Shown here piece by piece: positions 1-11,800 of a stretch of 64,000 nucleotides of DNA. Position 1 is the first letter of the stretch, and each line of letters starts with the position of its first letter. The position numbers and the translations under genes were made by a program. This stretch comes from Misgurnus anguillicaudatus (lineage: Eukaryota; Chordata; Actinopteri; Cypriniformes; Cobitidae), in NCBI RefSeq assembly GCF_027580225.2, contig NW_027395277.1, positions 1,426,001 to 1,490,000 of the forward strand. The letters are read 5' to 3'. The notes under the pieces were generated by a model. The model was not told where the DNA came from, did not search any database, and worked only from the letters and a program-made list of their open reading frames with translations.

Positions 1-700
1 CTGAAAGCATGTGAAAAATTAGGTCATTCAGATGAATGCCTGTTTTGTGACATAGGTAACGAATCTTATTACAATAATACCGCTCCTTAATCTGCACTAT
101 CCAACCACAGCACTGCCATTTAGTGCAGAGAGACAGAGAGATAAATAATTGACAGCACAATTGAGTTTTCATTTCAACAAATCACCATCTAAAAGTGTAG
201 TTTTCATATATCATCACCATTTTGTTATTACATTTAGAATAGTAAAAGCCTATTCTAAATCTAAAAAAATTATGAAAAAGTATATATCACCGGAAAGCTC
301 TCAGAATGTAGTTTTCCTATTTCAAGAATGATAGAATTTATGTAGTGACAGTTTTGTCACATGACCCCGCCCCCCTTATGAATGCATATAAATGTTATAT
401 ATTCATAACACTATATCATATTATAAATCTTCAAAAACCTTGACAAACTATATATCATTGGAAAGCTCTAAGAATGTAGTTTTCATATTTTCAAAACCCT
501 TTAGCAGTAATAATAATACAGTGATGGTAATTTATTAATTTGTGACAAGAATATGCAGCAAACTGATTTTAACTTGAAATTTGGATCACAACTACTTGAG
601 ACTCATGGCTTTATGTTTACATTATTTCTCCCTCATATTGTTTTATTAATAAGGCTGGGATGTAATTTGGTATCTGCTTTGCAGATCTGCTTGTTCACAT
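1..700. other. gene-free AT-rich flank with short dispersed repeats
   Basis: No exon of the array family is recognisable here. Two diverged copies of a motif that reads 'atatatca..ggaaagctct' and then 'agaatgtagtttt' lie near 283-320 and 450-488, so the stretch is probably repeat-derived. The exons that should precede 1727 (family exons 1 to 12) are not in this part of the window. Confidence 0.5.
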
Positions 701-714
701 CACTCCAAACACGT

Positions 715-1550
715 TTAAATGTAAAAATATTGTGACTTTATTCTCATTATATATTGACTATCCTTAAAATATTATGACTTTATTCTCATTATATATTGAC
801 TTTATTCTTGAAATTTTACAACTTTATTCTCGTTATATATTGACTTTATATTTGAAATTGTACGACTTTATTCTTGTTATATATTGACTTTATTCTTGAA
901 ATTGTACGACTTTATTGTCGTTATATATTGACTTTATTCTTGAAATTGTACAACTTTATTCTCATTATATATTGACTTTATTCTTGAAATTGTACGACTT
1001 TATTGTCGTTATATATTGACTTTATTCTCAAGGTTTTATGACTTTATTCTCGTTATATATTGACTTTATTCTCAAAATTGTACGACTTTATTCTCGTTAT
1101 AAATTGAATTCTTGAAATTTAACGACTTTATTCTCGTTATATATATATATATATATATTGACTTTATTCTCAAAGTTTTACAACTTTTTTTCTCGTTATA
1201 TATATTTACTTTATTCTCAAAGTTTTACGACTTTGTTCTCGTTATATATTGACTTTATTTTCAGTTTTACAAATGTATTCTCGTTATATATTGACTTTAT
1301 TCTCAAGGTTTTATGACTTTATTCTCATTATATATTGACTTTATTCTTGAAATTGCACGACTTTATTCTCGTTATATATTGAATTAATTCTTGCCATTTT
1401 ACGACTTTATTCTCGTTATATATATTAACTTTATTCTCAAAGTTTTACGACTTTATTCTCTGTATATATTAACTTTATTCTCAAAATTGTAAGACTTTAT
1501 TCTTGTTATATATTGACTTAATTTTCAAAGTTTTACGACTTTAATTTGTT
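715..1550. repeat. AT-rich minisatellite, about 43-bp unit
   Basis: The motif 'gactttattctcgttatata' followed by 'ttgactttattctcaaaatt' and 'gtac' is repeated about 19 times with point changes (Ctc/Ttg, aaattgtac/agttttac). It ends about 140 bp before homology to the gene family resumes near 1690. It sits where the short intron 12 of the other copies would be, so it marks the breakpoint or insertion that separates gene 1 exon 13 from any upstream exons. Confidence 0.85.
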
Positions 1551-1726
1551 GTGACCTACAAATTTTAACATGTTACAATACATTATTTGTGGGGAATTTT
1601 GAGCTAAAACTTCACATACGCACTCTGAGGACACCAAAGACTTATTTTACACCTTAAAAAAAATCTCATAATAGATTTTTTAACATTTTTGTCAGATTCC
1701 TTACATTTTTGTCGATGTTTCTGCAG

Positions 1727-4700
1727 GTTGTCCATCCATCGACTGGTGGCCCGGTCTCTGATTCACTGTCTGGAGCAGGAGGAGAGGACAGGAGGTGTAG
1801 ATGTGGATGATATCAGGAGGAGGATGGTGGAGGTCAGTGTTGAAGCAGGAGTGAGCAGTGTTCATACAGCCTTCATTGCCATTAATAAACACAACAGAGA
1901 GGCTGTGAAAGGACCTCTGATACAGAGAAGAGTACCAACACAAGGTTTGTCATCTCATTGTTTGTTTCTGGATCTGTGCAGGAAATATATTTGCAAATAT
2001 ATCCAAATTTTAATTTTGAAGTTGCTTGTCTTGTCATTGACCGAAAAGTTCACAGAAATATCAAGATTCTCTCATAGGATATTATTTAATATAACTCCAA
2101 TTGTTTTCATTTTAAGAAAGAATGTCTGTAATGTTAAAGAGTAAAATTTGAGAGAATTTCTGTGAACTTTTTCTTAAAGATGGTATTTGTTTTATCATGT
2201 TGTTCACCATATTGATATGTCTAACCAAACATTGTTTTAGGGTGGCAGATGGCCGGTGCTGGGCTACCATCGTTTTGTAAGACAAATAATAATTTTTCTC
2301 TTACCTTATATATGTTTTGTAAGTGTTTTAGTTTAAATTATAATTTGGGTTTGGATCTGTTTCCTAATATATATAAAAAAGTGTATTTTTAGTTGCTATT
2401 GCTGAGATATGAAGTGTCAATCCTTAAAATTAAAATTGTCTTTGATGGTGTAGATTTGATATGTTTACATTAAGATGTGATACTTATTTCTGTTTTAGTT
2501 ATGCGTCGAAGTACCGGTATGTATAGTAAGTCCTCTTGCACTCTTTGTATTACATCTCTCACTGTCTGACAACATATAATAGGCCACAATTTATTCATTT
2601 TATAAAGAAACATAATAATTTACATAACTATAGCTTTGAGCAACACATGCATCCCTTTAGAAGTATTAGGGTTTATTTGGTTAAAGGGACACTCCACTTT
2701 TTTTTAAATATGCTAATTTTCCAGCTCCCGTAGAGTTAAACACTTGTTTCTTACTGTTTTAAAATCCATTCAGCTGATCTCTGGGTCTGGCGTTAGCACT
2801 TTTAGCATAGCTTAGCATGATCCATTGAATCTGATTAAACATATTAGCATCGGGCAAAAGAATAACTAAAGAGCGGTGCGTAATATCATTACGCCTGCTG
2901 CAGCCATGTTACGGCAGCAAAGTCACTGATTATTACGCAGGAATGAGAGTATAGTTCCTAGCCATATCTGCCTAGAAAACCACAACTTTTAATTTTCTGT
3001 CGGTCTTAGTACACAATGTAACTACAGAAGACTCAAGCTTAAAAAAAAAGGAAAAATATCGAAACTCTTTGGTTATTTTTGAACGCAATGCTAATGGTCT
3101 AATCAGATTCAATGGATTGTGCTAAGCTATGCTAAAAGCGCTAGCGCCAGACCCAGAGATCAGCTGAATGGGTTTCAAAAATGTGTAAATCTGCATGTGT
3201 AAATCTCTAAAATCAAACTTTTGAATTAGATTGGGTACATTTGATATGTTCATATTTTTAAGATGTGTAATATTATTGTGTTTTAGTGTCAGGAACTGGA
3301 AGCTCCTGTTCTTCAAGTAAGTCATCTGGCACTCTTCATATAGATATCTCTCATAATCTCACAACTCTGGGCCGGATCTGCATGGAAGTTGGCGGATCCG
3401 GACCAGAGCTGTTGAACTAAATCCTGGACAGTTCTGTCAAAAAAACATTTTACCATTAATAATATGTGAAATTAAATGCTGTTTCAGGGATGCATAACAG
3501 ATACTCGGAGGAATCAGCATGCTGTGAGTTTTCTTTGTATACAGATCAGATAATAGACCACATGGCATTCATTTCAAAATTATTTATTTACTGTAACTAT
3601 ATGCATAATTGTTATATTTTTGATTTGTAAATATTTATGTTACTTTGACTATATGTATTTTTTTTTGCATGTGTTTTCTCTGCTAATGTCTGATGGCATG
3701 TCGTTCTGCAAAGCTTTGAACTTTTTTCTCCAGATTCTGCTCGATATGAATCAGCTGAATCACTGGATATTAAAAATATTTTGGGTGGGATTAGGGACAG
3801 ATTCTGATTCACCACAATGGGGTACATAGGGCAGTGTATATTGAAAGTATTTGACCTCCTAAAATGACCAAAATGTTGCATTTTTTTCTTGCATGTATTT
3901 TCTCTGCTAATGTTTGATGGAGCTTTGTTCATACTTTTGGATACATTATGTATCTTTTTTCCAGATTTTTTATCTGAATCTGTTGCACAAGCCCTGCGTG
4001 AATTACCGGATATTGACAATTATTCTCAGGTATTCGAAGAAAAGTATAGATGCAAGAGAAAGGCAGATTCTGATTTACTACAATGGGGTACGTAGGCCAG
4101 TGCATATTTGAAAGTATTTGACTGTTTATCCTAAAATTAGCAGAATTTTGTATTTTAATGACGATTAATCCAATATGATGACAAATCTCTGAGATCTCAC
4201 ACATGCAAGATACAATGAAGTGGCATGAACTTCACAGTTATGTACAATTGTGTAAACAAGCACTCATTCAGATAATCTATGTTTACATTAATGCGTTTAT
4301 GCTTTAAAACGCGTTACTTTTGCTACGTTTACGCCTTTCATCTACACTACATCACCGTTTTCGACCCTCATAAACGGATTCGTTCGCAAACGCTGAAGAC
4401 CCTGTTTTAGTTTGAGAACTCAGACGTTGCTCTGAGTGTAAATGAACGTAGACGGAGTCTTATGTAAACGAACAGCTGATATTAACGTGACAGCGCATCA
4501 TTTTCAAAGTAAAAATTATTTTATTGATGTAAATGTTGGTTTGCAATGGAGGTTTTGCCAAAAATAGTAAACATCTACCAACCAGCTATTATAAACGCTA
4601 TATCGGATTGTTTTAACATGTATCCTTATAGATAATGTCTGTTTTATATTAATGTTTGAGTATTGTTGGGTTTAATGTGTTTATGTTTTGTTTAACTTTA

Positions 4701-6625
4701 GTTAGCTTACGAAAGATAGACTGTAATTTTATACGCCATATAGGCGTTGCAAAGGCCAATATGAAGGGAGAATTGTAATGGGTCAGACATTATTTTTCAG
4801 TTTAATGTAAGTTTTGTTTGCCACTTTAAAATGAATTTCGTTTCAGATAAATTGTCTCTTAATTTTAATCGATGTTTTGTTGATAAGTTTGTTGAATATA
4901 AATTAATAAAAACAATAAACTCAACGTCATTAATATAATGCTTGTTTAGGCGCTTGGCTTTTAGCTATTTGTGTGTTGCTAGCGGAGGACGTGCACGGAC
5001 CTCGCACACTTTTAAAAATTAATGCATTAAGCATTTCTGGTAGGCTAAAGCTATACTTCACCTCTTATATATGTTTGATTGAAGTTTGCATTTGCTAAAA
5101 TTTATTTTTGCTTCAAGTTCGCTACTGTTTAGAATGCTTTCTTTTTAAATCATAAAGACCTTTCTGTTTAGTTATAAAATCAAAATTAACCTATTAATCA
5201 TATTAATATGTTGCAGGGGGAGCTAGAACAGTATAAGTGTTTATGTTTTGTTTAAATTTGGTTAGCTTACGAAAGATAGACTGTAATTTTAAACGCAATA
5301 TAGGCGTTGTAAAGGCCGATATGAAGGGAGAATTGTAATGGGTCAGACATTATTTTCCAGTTTAATGTAAGTTTTGTTTGCTACTTTAAAATGAATTTCG
5401 TTTCAGATAATTTGTCTCTTAATTTTAATCGATGTTTTGTTGATAAGTTTTTTGAATATAAATTAATAAAAACAACAAACTCAACGTCATTAATATGATG
5501 CTCGTTTAGGCGCTTGCGCATTTAGCTATTTGTGTGTTGCTAGCGGAGGACGTGCACGGACCTCGCACACTTTTAAAAATTAATGCAATAAGCATTTCTG
5601 GTAGGCTAAAGCAATACTTCACCTCTTACTATGTTTGATTAAAGTTTGCATTTGCTGACATTTATTTTTGCTTCAAGTTCGCTACTGTTTAGTACTGTTC
5701 ACTTGAATGATTTCTTTTTAAATCATAAAGACCTTTCTGTTTAGTTATAAAATAAAAATTAACCTATTAATCATATTAATATGTTGTAGGGGGGAAGTAG
5801 AACAGTATAAGACTTTCCCAAACACATTTTTATAGGTTCAAAAATAGTGTCTGTTATAGTTGCCAGCAAAGGACCCATGTATGACTTTTTGTCAATATCG
5901 CACACCCCTAGGCTGCGTAAACGTGCAAAGGTAAGCTATTATTAGAGTAATAAGTTATTTTACACTTATATGCGCATGCCCAGTTACGTGATTGGTCATG
6001 TTTCATGCGTTTATGGTGGTGTATAGTGTGGATGAAGATTCTTTTAAAAATGCCAGTATAAACGAGGATCGTTTTCATTTTAAAATGCCGTTTTAAAACG
6101 CAAATGCTCTAATGTAAACATGGCCTTAGCATGCAAAATTTATTTTTGTCACTTTATAGTGCATTGCTCTGCAAATTACTACTGAACATAAGATTTTACC
6201 TCTTTATGTGTGTTCAGAAGAATCTGATCTCCATGAGGATCTTTTACTTCAGCTGATTTCTCTTCAAAAGGCTTCAGGCTGCTGGGAACTGAACGCTGCT
6301 TTGGCTCGAGTGTTTGGAAAGACTGAAGATGAGCTGACCAATCAGAAACCAGCACAGGTGTGACATATGATTCAACATGATGAAATAATGAAAGATGATA
6401 ATAAATGCATGTGTACGGTGTGTGTATTTGTGTTTACAGGTGGATGGGTCAGTGTGGGCCACTCTTCTGTCTCTCATCTGGTTATACGGCTATAAAATAC
6501 AGCAACAGATTGAGTGGCAGTTTGTGGCCATGAAGGCAGCGTCATGGATCGACTCTCAGAACGGTGAGATCTCCAAACCAGACGACATTCATCAGCAGAT
6601 AAAGAGACGTTTGGTCAAGTATTAA
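1727..6625 (+). CDS. vwa5a: VWA5A-like gene 1, 3' part only (5' end missing)
   Basis: Exons by homology to the complete copies and splice consensus: 1727-1944, 2241-2276, 2499-2525, 3287-3316, 3488-3523, 3734-3784, 3965-4087, 6221-6357 (acceptor 6218 also fits in frame), 6440-6625. The first matches family exon 13, downstream of the VWA domain (starts LSIHRLVARSLIHCLEQ). The last two encode the conserved C-terminal domain (QLISLQKASGCWELN, then VDGSVWATLLSLIWLYGYK) and end at TAA 6623-6625. The six small exons between are all phase 1/1 and form a linker unlike that of the other copies. Exon 3734-3784 reads open only if the GT at 3785 is the donor; the longer version to the 'caatggg' donor hits a stop. 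Exons 1 to 12 (VIT, VWA) are not seen upstream, so the gene either continues beyond the window or is truncated. An alternative last exon is 6660-6739. Confidence 0.7.
2684..3185. mobile_element. non-autonomous DNA element with internal inverted repeats
   Basis: About 500 bp inside a gene 1 linker intron. The left part holds an arm starting 'ccattcagctgatctctggg' near 2767-2818, and its reverse complement lies near 3119-3172. The left end 'aaagggacactccacttttt' is typical of an abundant cyprinid repeat; the matching right terminus seems to be missing, so the copy is probably truncated. No coding capacity is seen. Confidence 0.7.
4277..6125. mobile_element. TIR-bounded element with internal 0.55-kb direct duplication
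   Basis: The left end 'ctatgtttacattaatgcgt' and the reverse complement of the right end 'ccatgtttacattagagcat' are imperfect terminal inverted repeats of about 35 bp, followed by an inverted 'gctttaaaacgcg/gcgttttaaaacg' block. Inside, about 4679-5235 is repeated in direct orientation at about 5236-5810 with few changes. A related but diverged segment occurs at about 61870-62290. No transposase ORF is visible, so it is non-autonomous; the superfamily is not resolved. It fills the long intron between gene 1 exons 3965-4087 and 6221-6357. Confidence 0.75.
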
Positions 6626-6953
6626 ACTAAAGTGATGTGTGTGTTTGTGTGTGTTTCAGTGGTCAGTCTGTCTCAGTGTGTGTGTGATGGGAATCATCTA
6701 CTGGGATGTCAGGTGAAAGAAGAAACTTTGGGAATCTGAAGACTTCAGTGTTTCTACTTCCTGTGATGTCAGAAGGCCAACTATCTCTTATGAATATTAA
6801 GTTCATTTACAGTATTAGCTGTTCAGAAAAACATGTTTTAGACATATTCCTGTTTTTCTTGTCTGGCAGTGTTTATATTTCAGTTCAGTTATTATTAGAG
6901 ATGTTGGATTAAGCTCTAGTCCCAGACTAGACTGAATGTGTGAGCTGTCTTAA

Positions 6954-7543
6954 GCCGAAAGTATACTAGGGACGTCCGCGTACGCGCGCCGTCCGCATGA
7001 CGTCATTTTCGTCATCAAGAGGGTCCGCGGCCGGCCGCGCGGACCGTCCGCGTGCAGCCCAAAATTTGAGACCACGCGGACAGTGCGCGTACAGTCCGCG
7101 TACAACAGCGCATGCGCGTGAAAATATTTAGACAGGGCACTCCACTATAAACAATTATACAAAGGAAATAGACAGCATTTGCACACATACTATCGTTTTT
7201 CTTCTTTAACTTTTACTTCTTCCAAGAACAGAAAGCTCTGGAGCATGTTTGTTTGATTCCTGTTCTTTGTTGTCTTCTTGTTTGTTCTAAACTGTGTTTG
7301 CAATGGTGGATCAGTTACTTTTCTTCACCTATCCTAATGTTTTACTGTACTGTAAATGTCGCCAACTCAGTGCTGCCCTGACAGCCTGTTAGACTAATAA
7401 TTTGAATAAGAAATCATTTGTATTGCGTATAGTGTCGAACGCGGCCATCCGCGCGTAGCCGCGTGGACTATACTCGGAAAGCTGCGCGGACGCGTGCGCG
7501 CGCGAGCCGGACGCGGACGCGGAAAAAAAGTATACCCGGGCCT
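6954..7543. mobile_element. GC-rich 590-bp element flanked by TTAA
   Basis: It lies in the spacer between genes 1 and 2. TTAA at 6950-6953 and at 7544-7547 flank it, and the reconstructed empty site ('ctgtc-TTAA-ctga') resembles the matching spacer before gene 3 ('gagctgtgctacctga'), where the element is absent. The ends are related in inverted orientation (left 'gccgaaagtatact', right read in reverse 'aggcccgggtatactt'), followed on both sides by runs of 'gtccgcg'. The ends are very CpG-rich against an AT-rich background. TTAA is the target of piggyBac-type transposases, but no transposase is encoded. Confidence 0.75.
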
Positions 7544-7547
7544 TTAA

Positions 7548-8084
7548 CTGAACACAGCTTGCATCTTAAAATATATCAAGGTCATTGTTTTGTCTCAAGA
7601 TGCACACCAGTGATGTCTTTGAAAGGCTTGTTTTTAAAAAACACTTTCTAACAAGAGTCCAGTGAAACTTCTTAGTTTAAGACATTTTTAACTTTTGACA
7701 TGAAAAATAACCGATCTGAAAACCTTTATGTAAAACTGTCTATTATTATTTTAATGTTTTCAATAAAAAAATCTGTGTCTTAAACTGATCCATGAGGTGA
7801 AATGATAAAAGGTCTAATGTATATTCATACAACAGAAATGTTTTAAAATTACTCACCAGCTTAAGATATTTTTTTATTTAAAAACAATTAGCCTAATGTT
7901 TTGTCTTAACACTTGACTTTTTATTATATCCTATGTTTCTCTTTTGTTTATTGAATTAAATTTAATATTATGTACCCTTTTTTAAGATGCATTTAGACTC
8001 ATTTTAATATTTCATCTTCTATGTGTGTTTTTTTATTAGTGATTTATTGGTATTTTTACAACTACTATTTTGAACTGTTAAAGA
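7548..8084. other. spacer between genes 1 and 2
   Basis: Transcript-end and spacer sequence shared with the region after gene 2 (about 18600-18850). It contains an 'aataaa' box near 7761 that could serve as the poly(A) signal of gene 1. No exon is seen. Confidence 0.5.
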
Positions 8085-8294
8085 TTAATGAGGCCGCGCT
8101 GACATTGGTTACCTTCATTGAGGATCCGCCCACGGTATTTAAATAATATTCATGAGCTAGTCTTTCGTCATTCTAAACACACCCCCTGAGATTTAAGCAC
8201 CGGTTTTCAGAAATATTTCCCACACGAAGCAGCTCTGATTTATTCATTACACACAGTTGTTGGTGTTTGTCTCTGAGGATATTTGACTACTGAG
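8085..8294 (+). promoter_or_regulatory. promoter and non-coding exon of gene 2
   Basis: A block shared by the array carries 'gacattggttaccttcattg' (inverted CCAAT), then 'aggatccgcccac' (GC-box-like) and the AT-rich 'tatttaaata'. A non-coding exon ('gctctgatttattca...gttgttggtgttt') follows and ends at the donor 'actgag|gttcgtg' at 8294. This donor is kept in the other complete copies, which supports the exon. The transcription start is not defined by sequence alone. Confidence 0.6.
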
Positions 8295-8604
8295 GTTCGT
8301 GTTTGATGTATTTTTTTGGTATTTTTTTGATATTTTTAACTAATATGTGTGTACATATTGAACGTTTTTAGTAAAAAGACTAATTTCTTTAAAATTATAA
8401 AATAATTTTATTTAGTTTTCCTGCTATTGCTCAGGTGAAAGGGGAGTTTACCCTAAAAACTTGAGACATCAGTTTACATTTTTATACAGTTTTTAAAACT
8501 ATAAACACATATAAACAATACTATATACCTGTATTTTCTGGATGTATTCTATTAAAGAGACTGAGAAACAATTGTACATGATCACTATAACATTACACAA
8601 AACT

Positions 8605-8735
<131 letters not shown>

Positions 8736-8842
8736 GTAATACTGTTTTAATGTAACGACGATGTTTAAAAAAACTTCTCTAGACCGCAGTTTGAATGTAC
8801 AGAAACCTGAAGTGAAGTTTTATTTTCTTGTACAGAGACAGA

Positions 8843-11800
8843 ATGACGACCTGCGGTCTCGTGACTAAACAAAAACAGCCAGGTATAAACTCACCTAGTT
8901 ACTGTCTATCACTAAAGCTTTTTATTTGACAGACAGACAGACTGATTGTTGTCATGTTTGTTTTCTTGTCAGTTCCTCTGAAGAGCATCAGAGTTGAGGT
9001 GCAGGTGAAGAGTCATGTAGCTACAGTCACCTCCACTCTGCAGTATGTGAATGAGGAAGAGCGCCACCTGGAGGCCTTGTTTGTGTTTCCTCTGCCTGCT
9101 GATGCTGCTGTCTGTCACTTCAGTGCCAAGATCGGAGATCAGGAGATTGTGGCAGAGGTTCAAGAGAGACAAACTGTGAGTCTATAAACAAAAGCATTTA
9201 AGCATAATTTGCATTAAGGAGTCCAAACACCTACACACACAAACTTACAAGAAATGATGCACAGAAGAAAAGGTTGCCCCACTTAAAAAAACCAAAGAAA
9301 CCACAGATGTATCCTGTTTGTTTGTGAAAGTTTTGAATTCTTCCAATTGCTCGAGAAATATACTTGCAAAATATTTATGATAAGGCTCCAGAGTTAATAT
9401 ATTTAGCATTTATTTATTGTTATTTAAACTCTTCGTCTCTCCCTTTGTGTGTGTTGCAGGCGAGGGATCAGTATGATGATGCTGTGAGTTTGGGTCAGCA
9501 GGCATTTCTGTTGGAAGAGAGTGAAGAAAGTTCTGATGTGTTCAGACTGAGTGTTGGGTGTCTGTCACCGGGTCAGAACGCTGACATCACCATCACATAC
9601 ATCACTGAACTCTCTGTGCAGGCCGACCACTCGCTGCGCTTCTGTCTGCCTGCTGTACTCAACCCCAGATACACACCAGCAGGTACTGCACTTCAACAGC
9701 TGTCGACACTTTACAGTAATACCACATAACACATTTACAGAAACACAAGATTTACAGTAATACCGCACATTTACAGTAACACACAACATTTACAGTAACA
9801 AACAACATTTACAGTAACACAAGATTTACACTAATACTGCACATTTACAATAACACGCAGCATTTACAGTAAAATCACACATTTAAAGCAACACACAACA
9901 TTTACAGTAAAACCACACATTTACAGTAACACACAAGATTTACAGTAATAAGTGAGTTTAAAGATTGTTTTTCTAACACACTCTCTGTGTCGTCTTCAGG
10001 TTCAGATGCTGGAATAGTTTCAGAGATTTCGTCATGTGACTCTGTTCCCTACACTTTGACTCTTAGTGTTCATGTGCGCTCTCCAAACCCCATCTCCAAA
10101 CTAGAGTCCAACTGTAATCTGGATCCTCTTGTGTTCCTTAACTCTGATCACACTCAGGCAACGGTACTGTGGGCTTAATACAGTTTATATGTGTGTGTTT
10201 TACAGAGATAATGTTGTTTAAAGCCTGTAATAATGTATTTGTGTGTTTGTGTTTTAGGTGAATCTGAGTTCTGGTCACAAGTTTGATAAAGATGTTGAGT
10301 TGTTTCTGTACTATCAGAATACCCATCAGCCCACTGCTATAGTGGAGGCAGGAGTGACCACTGCAAAACCAGGTACACACTACATCAATCTGATATAAAC
10401 TCAAATTTTTTTTAGTTCTTCACTTCAGTCATTGATTTCTTTCTCTGTTTCAGGTTCTCTGATGAGTGACCCAGTGGTGATGATAAGTTTGTATCCAGAA
10501 TTCCCAGAGGAAGTGATGTCATCATTAGCAACGCGGGGCGAGTTTGTTTTTGTGATTGACAGATCAGGCAGTATGGACTGTATGATGCATCGTGGGACAG
10601 GAGCACAAATGCGTATAGAAAGCGCAAAGGTATGAGTTTTTAAAGTGTTATCATTTTTTCACCAATATTTGAATCTTTCTAAACGCAATTAAAAAAGACA
10701 TTTAAATCTCTGTACACATCTGTCTGTCTGCAGGAAACTCTGCTGTTACTGTTGAAGAGTCTGCCCATGGGCTGTTACTTTAATATCTATGGATTTGGCT
10801 CTCGTTTTGAGTCCTTCTTCCCGTTAGTAACTAGAATCTAAATCATCTATAGTTGTTATTTTGTTATATTCATCATGTGTGAGGATTTTAATGTTTGTGT
10901 CATTGCAGTCAGAGTGTTGTGTACAATCAGGACACAATGGATCAGGCACTGAAAATAGTCAATGAAATGCGAGCAGACATGGGCGGCACAGAGATTTTTC
11001 AGCCCCTGAAACACATCTACAGTCAACCCTGTTACCCTGAACACCCAAGACAGGTGCATCACCTTAAAATACATCAGAAACCAAACCTGAAGTATTTAAA
11101 AAGACTGAAGTTTTCCAAATTTGTCAGGCTTTTCATTTTTCAGATGGTTAAGTGTCATTTGTAAGATGTTTTCTCTATGCAGTTGTTTGTCTTCACTGAT
11201 GGAGAGGTGGGAAACACTAAAGAGGTTCTGGATCTTGTGAAACTTCATGTTAAATCTCACAGGTACATTTCTCTTTATTTACATTTCCACTTAATAGCTC
11301 ATGACAGTAAATTATTGAAGATTTGATTGATGATTTGTATCTTCAGGTGTTTCTCATTCGGGATTGGTGAGGGTGCAAGTACTGCCCTCATCACAGGAAT
11401 GGCCAAAGAAGGATCTGGACACGCCCAGTTCATCACAGGCACAGACCGCATGCAACCCAAAGTGAGACTATGGGCTCTATCTTACACCCGGCGCAATGTG
11501 CGACGCAAGTGTATTTTGCTAGTTTCCACCCTGTGCAATTATCATTTTCACGTTTAGGGCCATGTTGTTTAAAGCTCACGTAAAGCACGCTGTTTCTGCA
11601 TTTCTGATGTTAATCTGGAGTACCTAGAGTATTATATCTCTGAAGAGTCTTTAGTTTAATCAGATTTATAAAAGAAAGATTAGCTTTACCGAATCTTTCC
11701 GATAACGTACGAAAAAATGAAGGAGGATTTACTACCGCGGGTGGAGCAAGTACGAGTCATGCAACACTATACAACACTTATAACTTATGATTCACTACAT

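Noticed and set aside
3734..3822. Longer version of the gene 1 linker exon, ending at the 'caatggg' donor
   Set aside because: In the phase set by the neighbours it contains a TGA; the shorter version to 3784 stays open and keeps phase 1/1.
8969..9172. Minus-strand ORF opposite exon 2 (and the same in genes 3, 5 and 6)
   Set aside because: It is the antisense shadow of a conserved coding exon; similar shadows lie opposite exons 5, 6, 8, 13 and the C-terminal exon.
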